This document shows positions 25,395-33,738 of a stretch of 64,000 nucleotides of DNA, piece after piece. Both the position numbers and the translations under genes were made by a program. The stretch is from Candidatus Woesearchaeota archaeon (GTDB lineage Archaea > Nanobdellota > Nanobdellia > Woesearchaeales > JAFGLG01), in the NCBI GenBank assembly GCA_016928155.1, contig JAFGLG010000017.1, positions 79,602 to 143,601 of the forward strand, written 5' to 3'. A model generated the notes under the pieces. It was not told the origin of the DNA. It searched no databases and worked only from the letters and a program-made list of their open reading frames with translations. Position 1 is the first letter of the stretch; every line of letters starts with the position of its first letter.

Positions 25395-26813
25395 TTATTT
25401 TCCTGTCCAGCAGTACTGGCAGAGCCTATCTGCAGGCAGGCTGATCGATTCTACAAGGTCATTGAGCTTCTGGTATTTGAGTGTTGTAAGCCCCAGTCTT
25501 TCCCTGATCCGGTCGATCATTGCAAGCTGTTTTTCTGAATCAGATGTAGTGTATTCTGCGAGCATCTCTGGTGTCGCTTCAGCCACGCCTTCAAGCTCGC
25601 GGATGGCTCTGCGTGCTGCAAGGTCCATCTCTGATCTTGATCTCGAGAAGTTGAGATATGGGCATCCGAATACAAGTGGCGGGCTCGCTGGACGCATATG
25701 GACTTCTTTTGCTCCGCAGTCATAGATTGCCTGTACTTGCTGTTGAAGCTGTGTCCCTCTCACTATTGAATCTTCGCAGAAAAGTATCCTTTGCCTGTCT
25801 ATCAATGTTTTTATCGGTATGAGCTTCATCTTTGCCACCATGTCCCTGATTCTCTGTTCCTGGGGCATGAAGCTTCTCGGCCAGGTGGGTGTGTACTTGA
25901 CTATGGGTCTTTTGTAATGCAGGCCTCTGGCATTTGCATAGCCTATCGCGTGTGCTGTTCCAGAATCAGGTATTCCTGCAACAATATCTATGTCAATATC
26001 ATCTTCCCTTGCCAGGTTGGCTCCGCACCTGTATCTTGTGTCTTCGACATTTATCCCTTCATAATCTGATGCTGGGAATCCGAAATACACCCATAGGAAG
26101 CTGCATATTTGGAGTTTCTCACCGGGCTTTTGAAGCTGTTCGATGCCATCAGGCGTCATGAGCACTATCTCTGCCGGACCCATGAATCTGGATATCTCGA
26201 ATCCGAGATTCGGGAAAGAGTTGGTCTCTGAGGCTGCTGCATATGCATCATCTCTTGCACCAAGTATTATGGGTGTCCTGCCGAATTTGTCTCTTGCTGC
26301 ATATACTCCCTTGTCTGTGAGCACCATCATTGAGATTGATCCTCTTATGGAGTCTTGCACCAGCCTGATACCTTCTTGGAACGTGTCTCCCCGGTCCATT
26401 ATTGTTGCGATGACTTCTGTCTGGTTTATGTCGCCTCCGCTCATTTCTGAGAAATGCGCTTTTTTCCTGATGAATGATTCATTCACTATCTCATTGAGAT
26501 TTGACACTTTTCCCACTGTTACAAGGGCGTATTCTCCAAGATGCGATCTGAACACTAGAGGTTGGGGATCTGTATCGCTTATGGCCCCGATCCCTTTCTT
26601 GCCGTGCCATCTTTGCACGTCTTCTTTGAACTTCGGCCTGAATTGATCCTCTTCTATGCTGTGTATCGCCTTCTCTATGCCCTCGTCATTCTTGACTGCT
26701 AATCCTCCTCTTTTTGTGCCGAGATGGAAATGATAATCTGTCCCGAAGAAGAGGTCATACACGCAGTCCTGGACGCAGTCCTGCTTTGAGATGATCCCGA
26801 ATATTCCCCCCAT
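25395..26813 (-). CDS. PurF-like amidophosphoribosyltransferase lacking the N-terminal nucleophile Cys
   Basis: 472 aa. The class II glutamine amidotransferase N-terminus begins MGGIFGIISK; Gly stands where every active PurF has Cys (MCGIFGI). The PRPP-binding motif ILFCEDSIVRGTQL is intact. Four cysteines match the iron-sulfur ligands of Bacillus-type PurF: CSFLWVYFGF, ASPPLVFGC and the final CQYC. So the phosphoribosyltransferase half looks working while glutaminase should be dead; it may use free ammonia or have another role. No other purine genes are seen in the window. SD GGTGA at the start. Similar Gly-type PurF-like proteins exist in other prokaryotes (recalled, not searched). Confidence 0.85.
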   Translation of the reverse strand: MGGIFGIISKQDCVQDCVYDLFFGTDYHFHLGTKRGGLAVKNDEGIEKAIHSIEEDQFRPKFKEDVQRWHGKKGIGAISDTDPQPLVFRSHLGEYALVTVGKVSNLNEIVNESFIRKKAHFSEMSGGDINQTEVIATIMDRGDTFQEGIRLVQDSIRGSISMMVLTDKGVYAARDKFGRTPIILGARDDAYAAASETNSFPNLGFEISRFMGPAEIVLMTPDGIEQLQKPGEKLQICSFLWVYFGFPASDYEGINVEDTRYRCGANLAREDDIDIDIVAGIPDSGTAHAIGYANARGLHYKRPIVKYTPTWPRSFMPQEQRIRDMVAKMKLIPIKTLIDRQRILFCEDSIVRGTQLQQQVQAIYDCGAKEVHMRPASPPLVFGCPYLNFSRSRSEMDLAARRAIRELEGVAEATPEMLAEYTTSDSEKQLAMIDRIRERLGLTTLKYQKLNDLVESISLPADRLCQYCWTGK

Positions 26814-26842
26814 TTTTTCACCTGCTTGTTGATATGGATAAT

Positions 26843-26906
26843 GGTGTTATGTTTTAATGGTGTTATATTGTAATGATGTTATATTGTAATAGTATTATAT
26901 TGATAT
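26843..26906. repeat. four tandem 16-nt AT-rich repeats upstream of the PurF-like gene
   Basis: GGTGTTATGTTTTAAT, GGTGTTATATTGTAAT, GATGTTATATTGTAAT and AGTATTATATTGATAT follow one another without gaps. On the minus strand each has an AATATAAC, a TATA-like element, so this may be a multiple promoter or regulator array. Confidence 0.6.
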
Positions 26907-27226
26907 TGGTATTGTATGTCTCTTGCATACACCTCACACATCATCCATTTGCCGACCACGCAATGCTCATATGTTGATGATGTAATATCGATATACTAAT
27001 AATTTAATATCTATGAACTAATGATGCATCATTCATATATCATCCGCATATCATTCATATTTTGATGAATAGGTTATATCAGAATATTGTTTGATATTAA
27101 TAATTTCTTTATCTGATATGAGGGATGAAATCCTGGCTTTATAGTTTTTTGGATAAATGATTTTTGGATATGTTGTCTTTGGGTATATTGTTTTTGGGAT
27201 ATTATGATTTTTTATATGATTTGGAT
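26907..27226. other. AT-rich intergenic region with T-rich repeats
   Basis: No ORF or RNA gene seen. About 27140-27215 holds degenerate repeats of the type TTTTTGGATAT-TT (four to five units of 15-17 nt) on the plus strand, downstream of the RNase Z stop. Several ATATCAT / TGATAT words lie between. Confidence 0.45.
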
Positions 27227-28117
27227 TTATAGGTTCACCTTCATGAAGTCATATGCGCATTGGATATTTTCAAAATAGTTCCTTGCATCTTCCTCTATCT
27301 CTGATATGTCCTTGTATCTCTGGCTGAAATGTGTCAGTATGAGTTTCTTGACACCTGCATTGCTGGCTATGAGAGCAGCATCCCTTGCTGTCAGGTGCTT
27401 GTACTCTTCTGCCTTCTCTTCATGCCCGCTTGCATATACTGCTTCGCATATCAGCAGGTCTGCGCTCTCTGCCATTTCATAGCACCCATTGAAGAGCGAT
27501 GTGTCGAATATGAAGCTTATCTTCTTTCCCTCAACGACATATGTTGCATCCTCCACTTTTATCTTCTTGCCTTTCCATTCTGCGTCTTTTCCGCTCTGCA
27601 GTCTCCCGAGCACCGGACCGTCAGGTATACCGAGCTTGCGGACATAATCCAGATTTATGCGTAGCCTGTCCTTCTCGAGGAAGTTGTATCCGTAGCAGGG
27701 TATCCTGTGGTTGAGCTTGTATGCCTCGATTGAGAATCTGCTGTTCTCATAGGCCACTTTGTCTGATATCTCTTTTATCTCGATCTCTATCTGCATGTCG
27801 AACTCGAATGCCTTGAGCATGTATTCTATTCTCTGTTTGGTCCCTTTTGGCCCGTATATCTCTAATTTCCCTTCATACTCGCTCGCGCTTATTGTCTGGA
27901 GCAGTCCTGGAAGCCCAAGCACATGGTCTCCATGCCAATGGGATAGGAATATCTTGCTTATCTGCGATGGTTTGATCCCTGCTATGCGGAGCTGCCTCTG
28001 TGTTCCCTCGCCGCAGTCGAAAAGCAGCCCCCATTTGTCGTATTTGAGGAAGATTGCCTGATGGTTCCTTTCCTTTGTCGGCACCATGCATCCTGTTCCT
28101 AAAAATGTGATTTCCAT
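27227..28117 (-). CDS. rnz: ribonuclease Z
   Basis: 296 aa metallo-beta-lactamase-fold tRNA 3' endonuclease. FLGTGCMVPTKERNHQA at the start, FLSHWHGDHVLGLPGLL is the HxHxDH metal site, FIFDTSLF and LILTHFSQRY supply further metal ligands, and NHRIPCYGY is family typical. It removes the 3' trailer of pre-tRNA. A CTTTTTATAG TATA-like box lies 27 nt before the ATG (leaderless). Divergent from endA. Confidence 0.95.
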   Translation of the reverse strand: MEITFLGTGCMVPTKERNHQAIFLKYDKWGLLFDCGEGTQRQLRIAGIKPSQISKIFLSHWHGDHVLGLPGLLQTISASEYEGKLEIYGPKGTKQRIEYMLKAFEFDMQIEIEIKEISDKVAYENSRFSIEAYKLNHRIPCYGYNFLEKDRLRINLDYVRKLGIPDGPVLGRLQSGKDAEWKGKKIKVEDATYVVEGKKISFIFDTSLFNGCYEMAESADLLICEAVYASGHEEKAEEYKHLTARDAALIASNAGVKKLILTHFSQRYKDISEIEEDARNYFENIQCAYDFMKVNL

Positions 28118-28139
28118 GTCCTGTTGAATTTGGCTTTCC

Positions 28140-28147
28140 TATAAAAA
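28140..28147 (-). promoter_or_regulatory. TATA box of RNase Z
   Basis: TTTTTATA on the minus strand, centred 27 nt before the RNase Z start codon. Confidence 0.5.
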
Positions 28148-28196
28148 GGGTTTCAAATTTATTTATTTTCAATATAGAAATAATCATCCAACAAAA

Positions 28197-28204
28197 TTTA
28201 TAAA
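28197..28204 (+). promoter_or_regulatory. TATA box of endA
   Basis: TTTATAAA centred 26-27 nt before the endA ATG at 28227: leaderless transcript expected. Confidence 0.55.
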
Positions 28205-28226
28205 GCCACCTTTTCTGGAGTTTATT

Positions 28227-28751
28227 ATGACAATCCAGGCAGTTCTCTCCACTGAAAGGGTTCTTTTGGATAAGACCGATGAAGCCCTTGAATTGTTTGA
28301 CAAGAGCAGGTACGGCACCAAGCTTGCGAATGGCAAGATCCAGCTCAGCTTACTAGAAGCCCTTTATCTTCTTGAGAAAGGCAAGATTGAGATCCTGGAT
28401 GGCCGCAAAAAATTATATGATTTTGAACGCTTCCTTGCAAAGGCCACTAAGTTCGAACCGAATTTCTGGACAAGGTTCTGCGTGTTCAAGGACATGAGGA
28501 ATCGCGGTTATATAATCAAGACTGCTCTGAAGTTCGGAGCTGATTTCCGCGTCTATGACCGCGGCGTCAAGCCTGGTGAGGACCACGCCCGATGGATAAT
28601 CTATCCTGTCCATGAAGGAGAAGAGCTCACATGGTATGAGTTCGCTGCTAAGAACAGGGTAGCGCATTCGACAAAGAAGAGGCTCATGATAGGCATTGTT
28701 GACGACGAAGGTGACGTCACTTATTATGAGATAAGATGGATGAGGCCATAG
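28227..28751 (+). CDS. endA: tRNA-splicing endonuclease
   Basis: 174 aa, the short homotetramer-type subunit. The catalytic triad is visible: Tyr in FRVYDRGVKPGEDHARW, His of GEDHARW or the following PVHEG, and Lys in AHSTKKRLMIGIVDD. Cuts pre-tRNAs at bulge-helix-bulge motifs. Head of a plus-strand run; the next gene starts 9 nt after its stop. Confidence 0.93.
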   Translation: MTIQAVLSTERVLLDKTDEALELFDKSRYGTKLANGKIQLSLLEALYLLEKGKIEILDGRKKLYDFERFLAKATKFEPNFWTRFCVFKDMRNRGYIIKTALKFGADFRVYDRGVKPGEDHARWIIYPVHEGEELTWYEFAAKNRVAHSTKKRLMIGIVDDEGDVTYYEIRWMRP

Positions 28752-28760
28752 GTGGATGAC

Positions 28761-29480
28761 ATGAATGACCTCAGGGAGAAGATTGTCCAGATTGTTGCGA
28801 GGAAAGGCCCGGTCCTTCCTGTAGAGATAATGAAGGAGGTGGGCGGCAACACTATAATAATCGGTGCCATGCTTTCTGAGCTTGCTTCTAAGGACAGGGT
28901 GAAGATTACGAACTCCAAGGTCGGCGGAAGCCCATTGTATTATGTCATTGGCCAGGAGCCCAAGCTTGTCTCGCTCTATGGCAGCATGAATGACAAGGAC
29001 AAGAAATCATTTGATGCTCTGAAGAAAGAGGGTGTCTTGAGAGATGTTGATCTCACCCCGATAATGAGGGTCAGCTTGAGGAGCATCAGGGACTTTGCCA
29101 AGCCTCTTGAGGTCACAGTCGCTGGCCATACTGAGATTTTCTGGAGATGGTTCCTTCTTCCTATGAAGGATGCCGAGTCAAGGATCCGTGAGATTCTCAA
29201 CGCCTCCAAGGATCTTGGCGTTAAAAAAAAAACGAGATCTGGGAAAACCAGGAAAGCCAGCAGACGCTCGGTGCAGGGACAGAAGAAGAGACCAGGGAAG
29301 ACCCAAGCAGGAGAGCAGAAGAAAGCCAGGAAAGCCGGGATCCTCAAGAAAGTGCAGGGGAAGAGCAGGAGACTCAAGAACCAGAAGGCCGGCCAGAGCA
29401 GGAGGATCAGGAAGAGCCTCAAGAGCTCGAAGAGATCCAAGACACAGGATCTCAGGGACAGCAAGAAGAGAAAGAAGTGA
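28761..29480 (+). CDS. winged-helix protein, 5' part of a gene broken at an A10 run
   Basis: ATG at 28761 with AGGTGG 5 nt before it. The first 155 residues are a good conserved domain: LREKIVQIVARKGPVLPVEI is a winged-helix N-terminus and GHTEIFWRWFLLP ends the domain. After the ten A's at 29223-29232 the frame turns into a very basic, Arg/Lys-rich sequence (RKASRRSVQGQKK...), unlike a real tail. In the frame reached by adding one A, the text becomes an acidic linker (NQESQQTLGAGTEEETRED...) that runs without a stop straight into the next ORF. So the true product is probably one protein of about 380 residues covering 28761-29896. Confidence 0.75.
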   Translation: MNDLREKIVQIVARKGPVLPVEIMKEVGGNTIIIGAMLSELASKDRVKITNSKVGGSPLYYVIGQEPKLVSLYGSMNDKDKKSFDALKKEGVLRDVDLTPIMRVSLRSIRDFAKPLEVTVAGHTEIFWRWFLLPMKDAESRIREILNASKDLGVKKKTRSGKTRKASRRSVQGQKKRPGKTQAGEQKKARKAGILKKVQGKSRRLKNQKAGQSRRIRKSLKSSKRSKTQDLRDSKKRKK

Positions 29481-29896
29481 GTAAGAAGAAGAGTCAGAAG
29501 AGGCTCATTGATATTTTCTCAAAATTCAGCCCATTCAGGGAAGCGCCGAAGGAAGAGCCTGCACCTGTCGACATGGAAGGGATCGATGATGAATTCTTCC
29601 AGAGGATAAATGCTTTCTTCAAGTCAAATAATATACACATCCTCTCTCATGAGATACTGAGGAGAGGGTCTGATATCGAGTTCATCATCAGGGTCCCGAG
29701 CGTGATCGGCCAGATAGAGTATTTCTGCAAGGCAAAGAACAAGAAGAAGAGCAATGATGGTGACCTCAGCTCAGCGTATATCCAGGGCCAGTCAAAGAAG
29801 CTGCCCACACTTTATATCACTACAGGGGAGGTCACAAAGAAGGCTGAATCGATGCTTGAGAAGGATTTTAGAGGGATGATAATGAAGGTATTATGA
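29477..29896 (+). CDS. nuclease-like domain, 3' part of the same gene
   Basis: Open frame with a possible GTG start at 29477, but the frame is open upstream to the A10 run. The domain FFQRINAFFKSNNIHILSHE, RGSDIEFIIRVPSVIGQIEY, FCKAKNKKKSNDGDLSSAYI looks like a restriction-endonuclease-type fold (E/D-x-K pattern: KAKNKKK). In DPANN archaea I recall this domain fused to the winged-helix domain just upstream through an acidic linker. Probably DNA- or RNA-binding; activity unknown. Confidence 0.7.
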   Translation: MSKKKSQKRLIDIFSKFSPFREAPKEEPAPVDMEGIDDEFFQRINAFFKSNNIHILSHEILRRGSDIEFIIRVPSVIGQIEYFCKAKNKKKSNDGDLSSAYIQGQSKKLPTLYITTGEVTKKAESMLEKDFRGMIMKVL

Positions 29897-29964
29897 TGAG
29901 GGCATATGATGGGTGTTCATTGGATAATTTTAAATGGAAAATATGATGATAGGGGAAATCTAGG

Positions 29965-30999
29965 ATGGGAGTGAAGATAACTGATCTCTTGATCAGGCAT
30001 GAGCTGGATTTTGCTGCATTGGGGCATAAGAAGCTTACAGTGGATTCCTTTAATGTGCTCTATCAGTTCTTGTCGACGATAAGGCAGCGTGACGGCACTC
30101 TGCTGACAGACTCCCAGGGCAATGTGACAAGCCACCTCATAGGGCTTTTCTCGAGGACAGCAAATCTCATGCAGAAGGACATCAAGCTTGCTTTTGTCTT
30201 TGATGGGACCCCACCTGAGCTTAAGTTCCGGGAGCGCCAGAGGCGAGCTGACCTCAAGAAGGATGCCCAGGAGAGATTTGAGAAAGCTAAGGATGAGGAA
30301 GATGTTGACGGCATGAAGAAATATGCTGCCCGCACTTCGAAGCTCACAAAGGAGATGGTTGATGAGGCAAAGGATCTTATCTCTGCTCTGGGCCTTCCAG
30401 TCATACAGGCCCCTTCAGAAGGGGAAGCCCAGGCTTCTTACATGATAAGGAGAGGAGACATCTACGGCATCGCCTCCCAGGATGCTGACTCGCTCCTGTT
30501 CGGAGCTCCGCGTCTCATCAGGAACCTTACTATCTCACAGCGCAAGAAGCTGCCTGGGAAGTTCCAGTATCAGGATGTCCGCCCTGAGCTTGTGGATCTC
30601 TCAGAGACCCTCAACAGCCTCGGCATTGATCATGATTCTCTCATCTGCCTTGCTATTCTTATCGGCACAGATTTCAATATTGGTGGCATTCCCGGGATAG
30701 GCCCGAAAAAGGCCCTGAACCTTGTCAAGGAGCATGGCAGCGACCATGATTCTCTGTTCAGGAAAGCTGGCTGGGATGACAATTTTGATTATCCTTGGCA
30801 GGATGTCTTCAATCTCTTCAAGGATATGCCCGCGACTGATGATTACAGGCTCGAATGGGTTCCTCCTGACTTTGATAAGGTTGTTGAGATCCTTGTTGAG
30901 CGTCATGATTTTGCCAGGGAGAGGGTTGACTCGGCCCTTGAGAAGCTGAGATCATTCAAGGTGAGGGAGCAGAAAGGCCTTGGGGAGTGGTTTGGATGA
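29965..30999 (+). CDS. fen: flap endonuclease FEN1
   Basis: 344 aa. VDSFNVLYQFLSTIRQRDG, FVFDGTPPELK, APSEGEAQASYM and ASQDADSLLFG carry the acidic two-metal site; GIPGIGPKKALNLV is the helix-hairpin-helix. The C-terminus QKGLGEWF is a PCNA-interacting box. Removes 5' flaps in Okazaki fragment maturation. TATA-like ATTTTAAAT at 29927-29935. Confidence 0.96.
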   Translation: MGVKITDLLIRHELDFAALGHKKLTVDSFNVLYQFLSTIRQRDGTLLTDSQGNVTSHLIGLFSRTANLMQKDIKLAFVFDGTPPELKFRERQRRADLKKDAQERFEKAKDEEDVDGMKKYAARTSKLTKEMVDEAKDLISALGLPVIQAPSEGEAQASYMIRRGDIYGIASQDADSLLFGAPRLIRNLTISQRKKLPGKFQYQDVRPELVDLSETLNSLGIDHDSLICLAILIGTDFNIGGIPGIGPKKALNLVKEHGSDHDSLFRKAGWDDNFDYPWQDVFNLFKDMPATDDYRLEWVPPDFDKVVEILVERHDFARERVDSALEKLRSFKVREQKGLGEWFG

Positions 31000-31859
31000 A
31001 TTGTATTGTGATGATTATGCTGTCTGCCTTGTTTTTCTCATTGGCAGAGCTCAGTGCAAAGAAGTCCCTGAAGGACCTCCATGCCCTCCAGTTTTCCATG
31101 ATCCTCAAGTTATTTGAGCTGGTCATGATCCTGTTTTTCATTTCGATGATGGACTTTAGTGTCCCGCTCTGGGTGTATTTTGCTGTATATGGCCTTTCTA
31201 TGATTGCCACTGCCGCTAATCTCTTGACTACAAAGGGCATGAGGCATCTTGAGATATCATCTATGGCTCCGCTCACTAATTTGAGCCCGTTTTTCCTTAT
31301 CGTCATTGCATATTTTTTCTTGGGAGAGACCTTGACCCTTGTCCAGTTCATTGGCATCATCCTGCTTGTCCTGGGTGTTTATTATCTTGAGGCCAGGGAT
31401 CAGGAGGGTGTCTGGCAGAACATCAGGCATCTTCTCACTTCGCGATATGTCGTGTTAGTCATTTTCGCTTATTTCCTTTATTCTTTCACAGCAACAGGGG
31501 AGAAATTCCTGCTGGATTTCATCGGGCCTGTGACATTATTGTTCCTGTTCATCATCTTCATGGGCATAAACTTCTTCATCGTATCCTCGCTGATGTATGG
31601 TGGTTACAGGGATCTTGCAGAAGGTCTTGGTTCCTCTGGCAGGTTTATCGCCGTCATCGCTGTCTTCAGCCTGTTGAGCAAGTTCTTCTATGTCTTTGCC
31701 TTGAAGGCTGCTTTTGTCAGCCTGGTCATACCGATAAAGAGGCTCAGCACTCTATTCACCACCATTCTCGGTGGAAAGCTTTTTCATGAATCAGATGTTT
31801 GGAGGAAGGTGGCTGCCTGCATTGTCATGATTGCAGGCATTTTTTTCATCGCCATATGA
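30996..31859 (+). CDS. EamA/DMT-family membrane transporter
   Basis: 287 aa from the ATG at 30996, which overlaps the fen stop (ATGA). About ten hydrophobic helices in two halves, with LNLSPFFLIVIAYFFLGETL-like EamA signature (APLTNLSPFFLIVIAYFFLG) in the first half and IPIKRLSTLFTTILGGKLFH in the second. Drug/metabolite exporter superfamily; substrate cannot be read. Confidence 0.85.
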   Translation: MNCIVMIMLSALFFSLAELSAKKSLKDLHALQFSMILKLFELVMILFFISMMDFSVPLWVYFAVYGLSMIATAANLLTTKGMRHLEISSMAPLTNLSPFFLIVIAYFFLGETLTLVQFIGIILLVLGVYYLEARDQEGVWQNIRHLLTSRYVVLVIFAYFLYSFTATGEKFLLDFIGPVTLLFLFIIFMGINFFIVSSLMYGGYRDLAEGLGSSGRFIAVIAVFSLLSKFFYVFALKAAFVSLVIPIKRLSTLFTTILGGKLFHESDVWRKVAACIVMIAGIFFIAI

Positions 31860-31863
31860 GATT

Positions 31864-32898
31864 ATGCTAGCCATAGGATGCAATATAAAGGACGCTGAGA
31901 AGGTCAAGAAGTATCTTATCAAGAATCATCTCTTCAATTATGATTATGGTGTCAAGAAGGCAGGCAGGAAGATTTACTTCCCTGTGATAAGGAGATTCAG
32001 GTCAAAGGAGTTGGACATAAGGTTTGTTGATATTGATCTTGACATTAGGCAGAAGAAGCTGGTCTTCAAGGATTTCCTGTTCGAGAATCTGAATTCGCAG
32101 GAGCTCGGGTCTCTTGTGACCTCATTTGATGTCATCGGAGACATCGCCATTCTTGAGATACCAGGAGAGCTTGTCCCTAAAGAGAAGATGATCGCTGAAG
32201 CCCTCTTGCTGTCTCATAAGAATATCAGGACTGTGCTCAAGAAGGCAGGTTCGCATGAGGGGACTTTCAGGACCCAGAAGATGAAGTACCTTGCAGGCGA
32301 GAGGAAGAAGGAGACTGTCCATAAGGAATATGGCTGCTGTTTCATGCTTGATGTCGAGAAGGTGTATTTCTCACCCAGGCTCGGCAATGAGAGGAAGATC
32401 ATCGCAAAGATGGTCAAGAAAGGCGAATCAGTCTTGGTCATGTTCTCAGGGTGCGCCCCTTATCCGATTGTTCTGTCCAGGAATACAAAAGCTGGTGACA
32501 TCGTAGGCATTGAGATCAATCCTGCAGGCCATGATTATGCTCTTAAGAACATTGCGCTCAACAAGGCGAAGAATGTAAAGGTCATCAATGGGGATGTGAA
32601 ACATATTGTACCTAAGCTTGATCAGAGATTTGACCGCATCATAATGCCTCTACCTAAATCAGCCGGCGATTTCCTTGATGTCGCTCTCTCTGCATCAAAG
32701 GAGGGCACAATCATTCATTTCTATGATTTCCTTGAAGATAAGGACATACCGCAGAGGAGCCATGACAAGATACTTAAGGCATGCACAAAGGCGGGCTTGG
32801 AGTGCAGGTTCCTTGGGTTCAGGAAATGCGGCCAGCATAGTCCCAGGACTTACAGGGTTTGTGTGGATTTCCAGGTAACAAAACATAAGACAAGATGA
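31864..32898 (+). CDS. trm5: tRNA (guanine37-N1)-methyltransferase Trm5
   Basis: 344 aa from the ATG at 31864 (earlier in-frame ATG at 31831 lies in the previous gene). N-terminal D1-type region, then EGTFRTQKMKYLAGERKKET, KVYFSPRLGNERKIIAKMVK, the SAM site VLVMFSGCAPYPIVLSRN, acidic loop GIEINPAGHDYALKN and the IMPLPKSAGDFL motif IV. Makes m1G37 in tRNAs, preventing frameshifts. Confidence 0.9.
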   Translation: MLAIGCNIKDAEKVKKYLIKNHLFNYDYGVKKAGRKIYFPVIRRFRSKELDIRFVDIDLDIRQKKLVFKDFLFENLNSQELGSLVTSFDVIGDIAILEIPGELVPKEKMIAEALLLSHKNIRTVLKKAGSHEGTFRTQKMKYLAGERKKETVHKEYGCCFMLDVEKVYFSPRLGNERKIIAKMVKKGESVLVMFSGCAPYPIVLSRNTKAGDIVGIEINPAGHDYALKNIALNKAKNVKVINGDVKHIVPKLDQRFDRIIMPLPKSAGDFLDVALSASKEGTIIHFYDFLEDKDIPQRSHDKILKACTKAGLECRFLGFRKCGQHSPRTYRVCVDFQVTKHKTR

Positions 32899-32979
32899 GA
32901 TTTGTTATTATAATAACACAATGTTTAAATAATCAGTCAACCACTATACTTCTGCTTTTGACCATCCGGTGATTTTGCT

Positions 32980-33114
32980 ATGCTTCAGTATGACAGGAGA
33001 GTTATTGAAGATCATAAGGCGTCTATTGAGCCGCCCAAATCCATGATTTCTTATAATTACAGGTATCTTCTGATGATTCTGGCAGCATTTGTCCTGATTT
33101 TTGTGGTTCTCTGA
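32980..33114 (+). CDS. small tail-anchored membrane protein, 44 aa
   Basis: A 44-codon ORF with GGTGAT 7 nt before the ATG and a TTTAAATAA TATA-like box at 32934-32942. A charged N-terminus (MLQYDRRVIEDHKASIEPPK) precedes one C-terminal membrane helix (YLLMILAAFVLIFVVL). Layout is like small Sec-type subunits, but I see no sequence match to Sec61-beta or SecE. Unknown. Confidence 0.6.
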   Translation: MLQYDRRVIEDHKASIEPPKSMISYNYRYLLMILAAFVLIFVVL

Positions 33115-33195
33115 AATTATGCTTGAAAGCCATATCCAAAAAGATTGTTGGTCCTAATCAAAACATATTTAAAAACTTCAGGCTTATTACTGAGG

Positions 33196-33738
33196 ATGAT
33201 AAGAGAGGTAAAATCAGACATCATTTCTGTCATGAAAGATGTTCTTGCAGCCATAAAAGAGGATGATCCTGCAAAGGTCAAGGAGCTCTCGAACCACACC
33301 ATCCATAACGCAAGCATCTATGGCGACAAGGATTCTCTCTCGATTGCGATACTCATTTATGCTGTCTCCAAGATAATGGAGAGGGGCGCAGGCAATATCT
33401 CTGGGATAACTGTCAAGATCTCAAAGCTCATTCTTGATCTGCAGAAGGATAACTTGAAGGGTTTCAGCTATAACCTGAAGCACATCCTGAGATCCATCGC
33501 AAAGCATGATGTCAGGTTGGGCCTCTACATTGAAGAGGTCATCAACCAGGCCAATATCAAGAAAGGCAGCAAGCTTTTCGAGCACGGCTTCTCCATTGGG
33601 AAGGCTTCTGAGATGCTTGGCATAACCCAGTGGGAGCTGTTGAATTATATCGGTAAGACAAAGCTTCCTGAGGAGATGATAGGGCCGATGAATGCCCGTC
33701 AGAGATTGAAGCTTGCAAGAAGCATTTTCGGTGTCTAG
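33196..33738 (+). CDS. helical protein, partner of the adjoining PIN gene
   Basis: 180 aa from the ATG at 33196, 26 nt after TATTTAAAA (33166-33174), so leaderless; the longer frame from 33145 would include the promoter. Almost wholly alpha-helical; the end FSIGKASEMLGITQWELLNY reads as a helix-turn-helix. Its stop abuts the start of the PIN gene. May bind DNA or the PIN protein like an antitoxin, but at 180 aa it is larger than usual antitoxins. Confidence 0.7.
   Translation: MIREVKSDIISVMKDVLAAIKEDDPAKVKELSNHTIHNASIYGDKDSLSIAILIYAVSKIMERGAGNISGITVKISKLILDLQKDNLKGFSYNLKHILRSIAKHDVRLGLYIEEVINQANIKKGSKLFEHGFSIGKASEMLGITQWELLNYIGKTKLPEEMIGPMNARQRLKLARSIFGV

Noticed and set aside
29170-29484. 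104-aa Arg-rich ORF on the plus strand
   Set aside because: It is the third frame of the region after the A10 run; its composition (Arg/Gly/Pro) reflects the repeated GGA/AGG words and it has no start signals.
29941-29990. C/D box small RNA (TGATGA near 29946 and CTGA downstream)
   Set aside because: The D-like box is inside the fen coding sequence and no C'/D' pair is visible.
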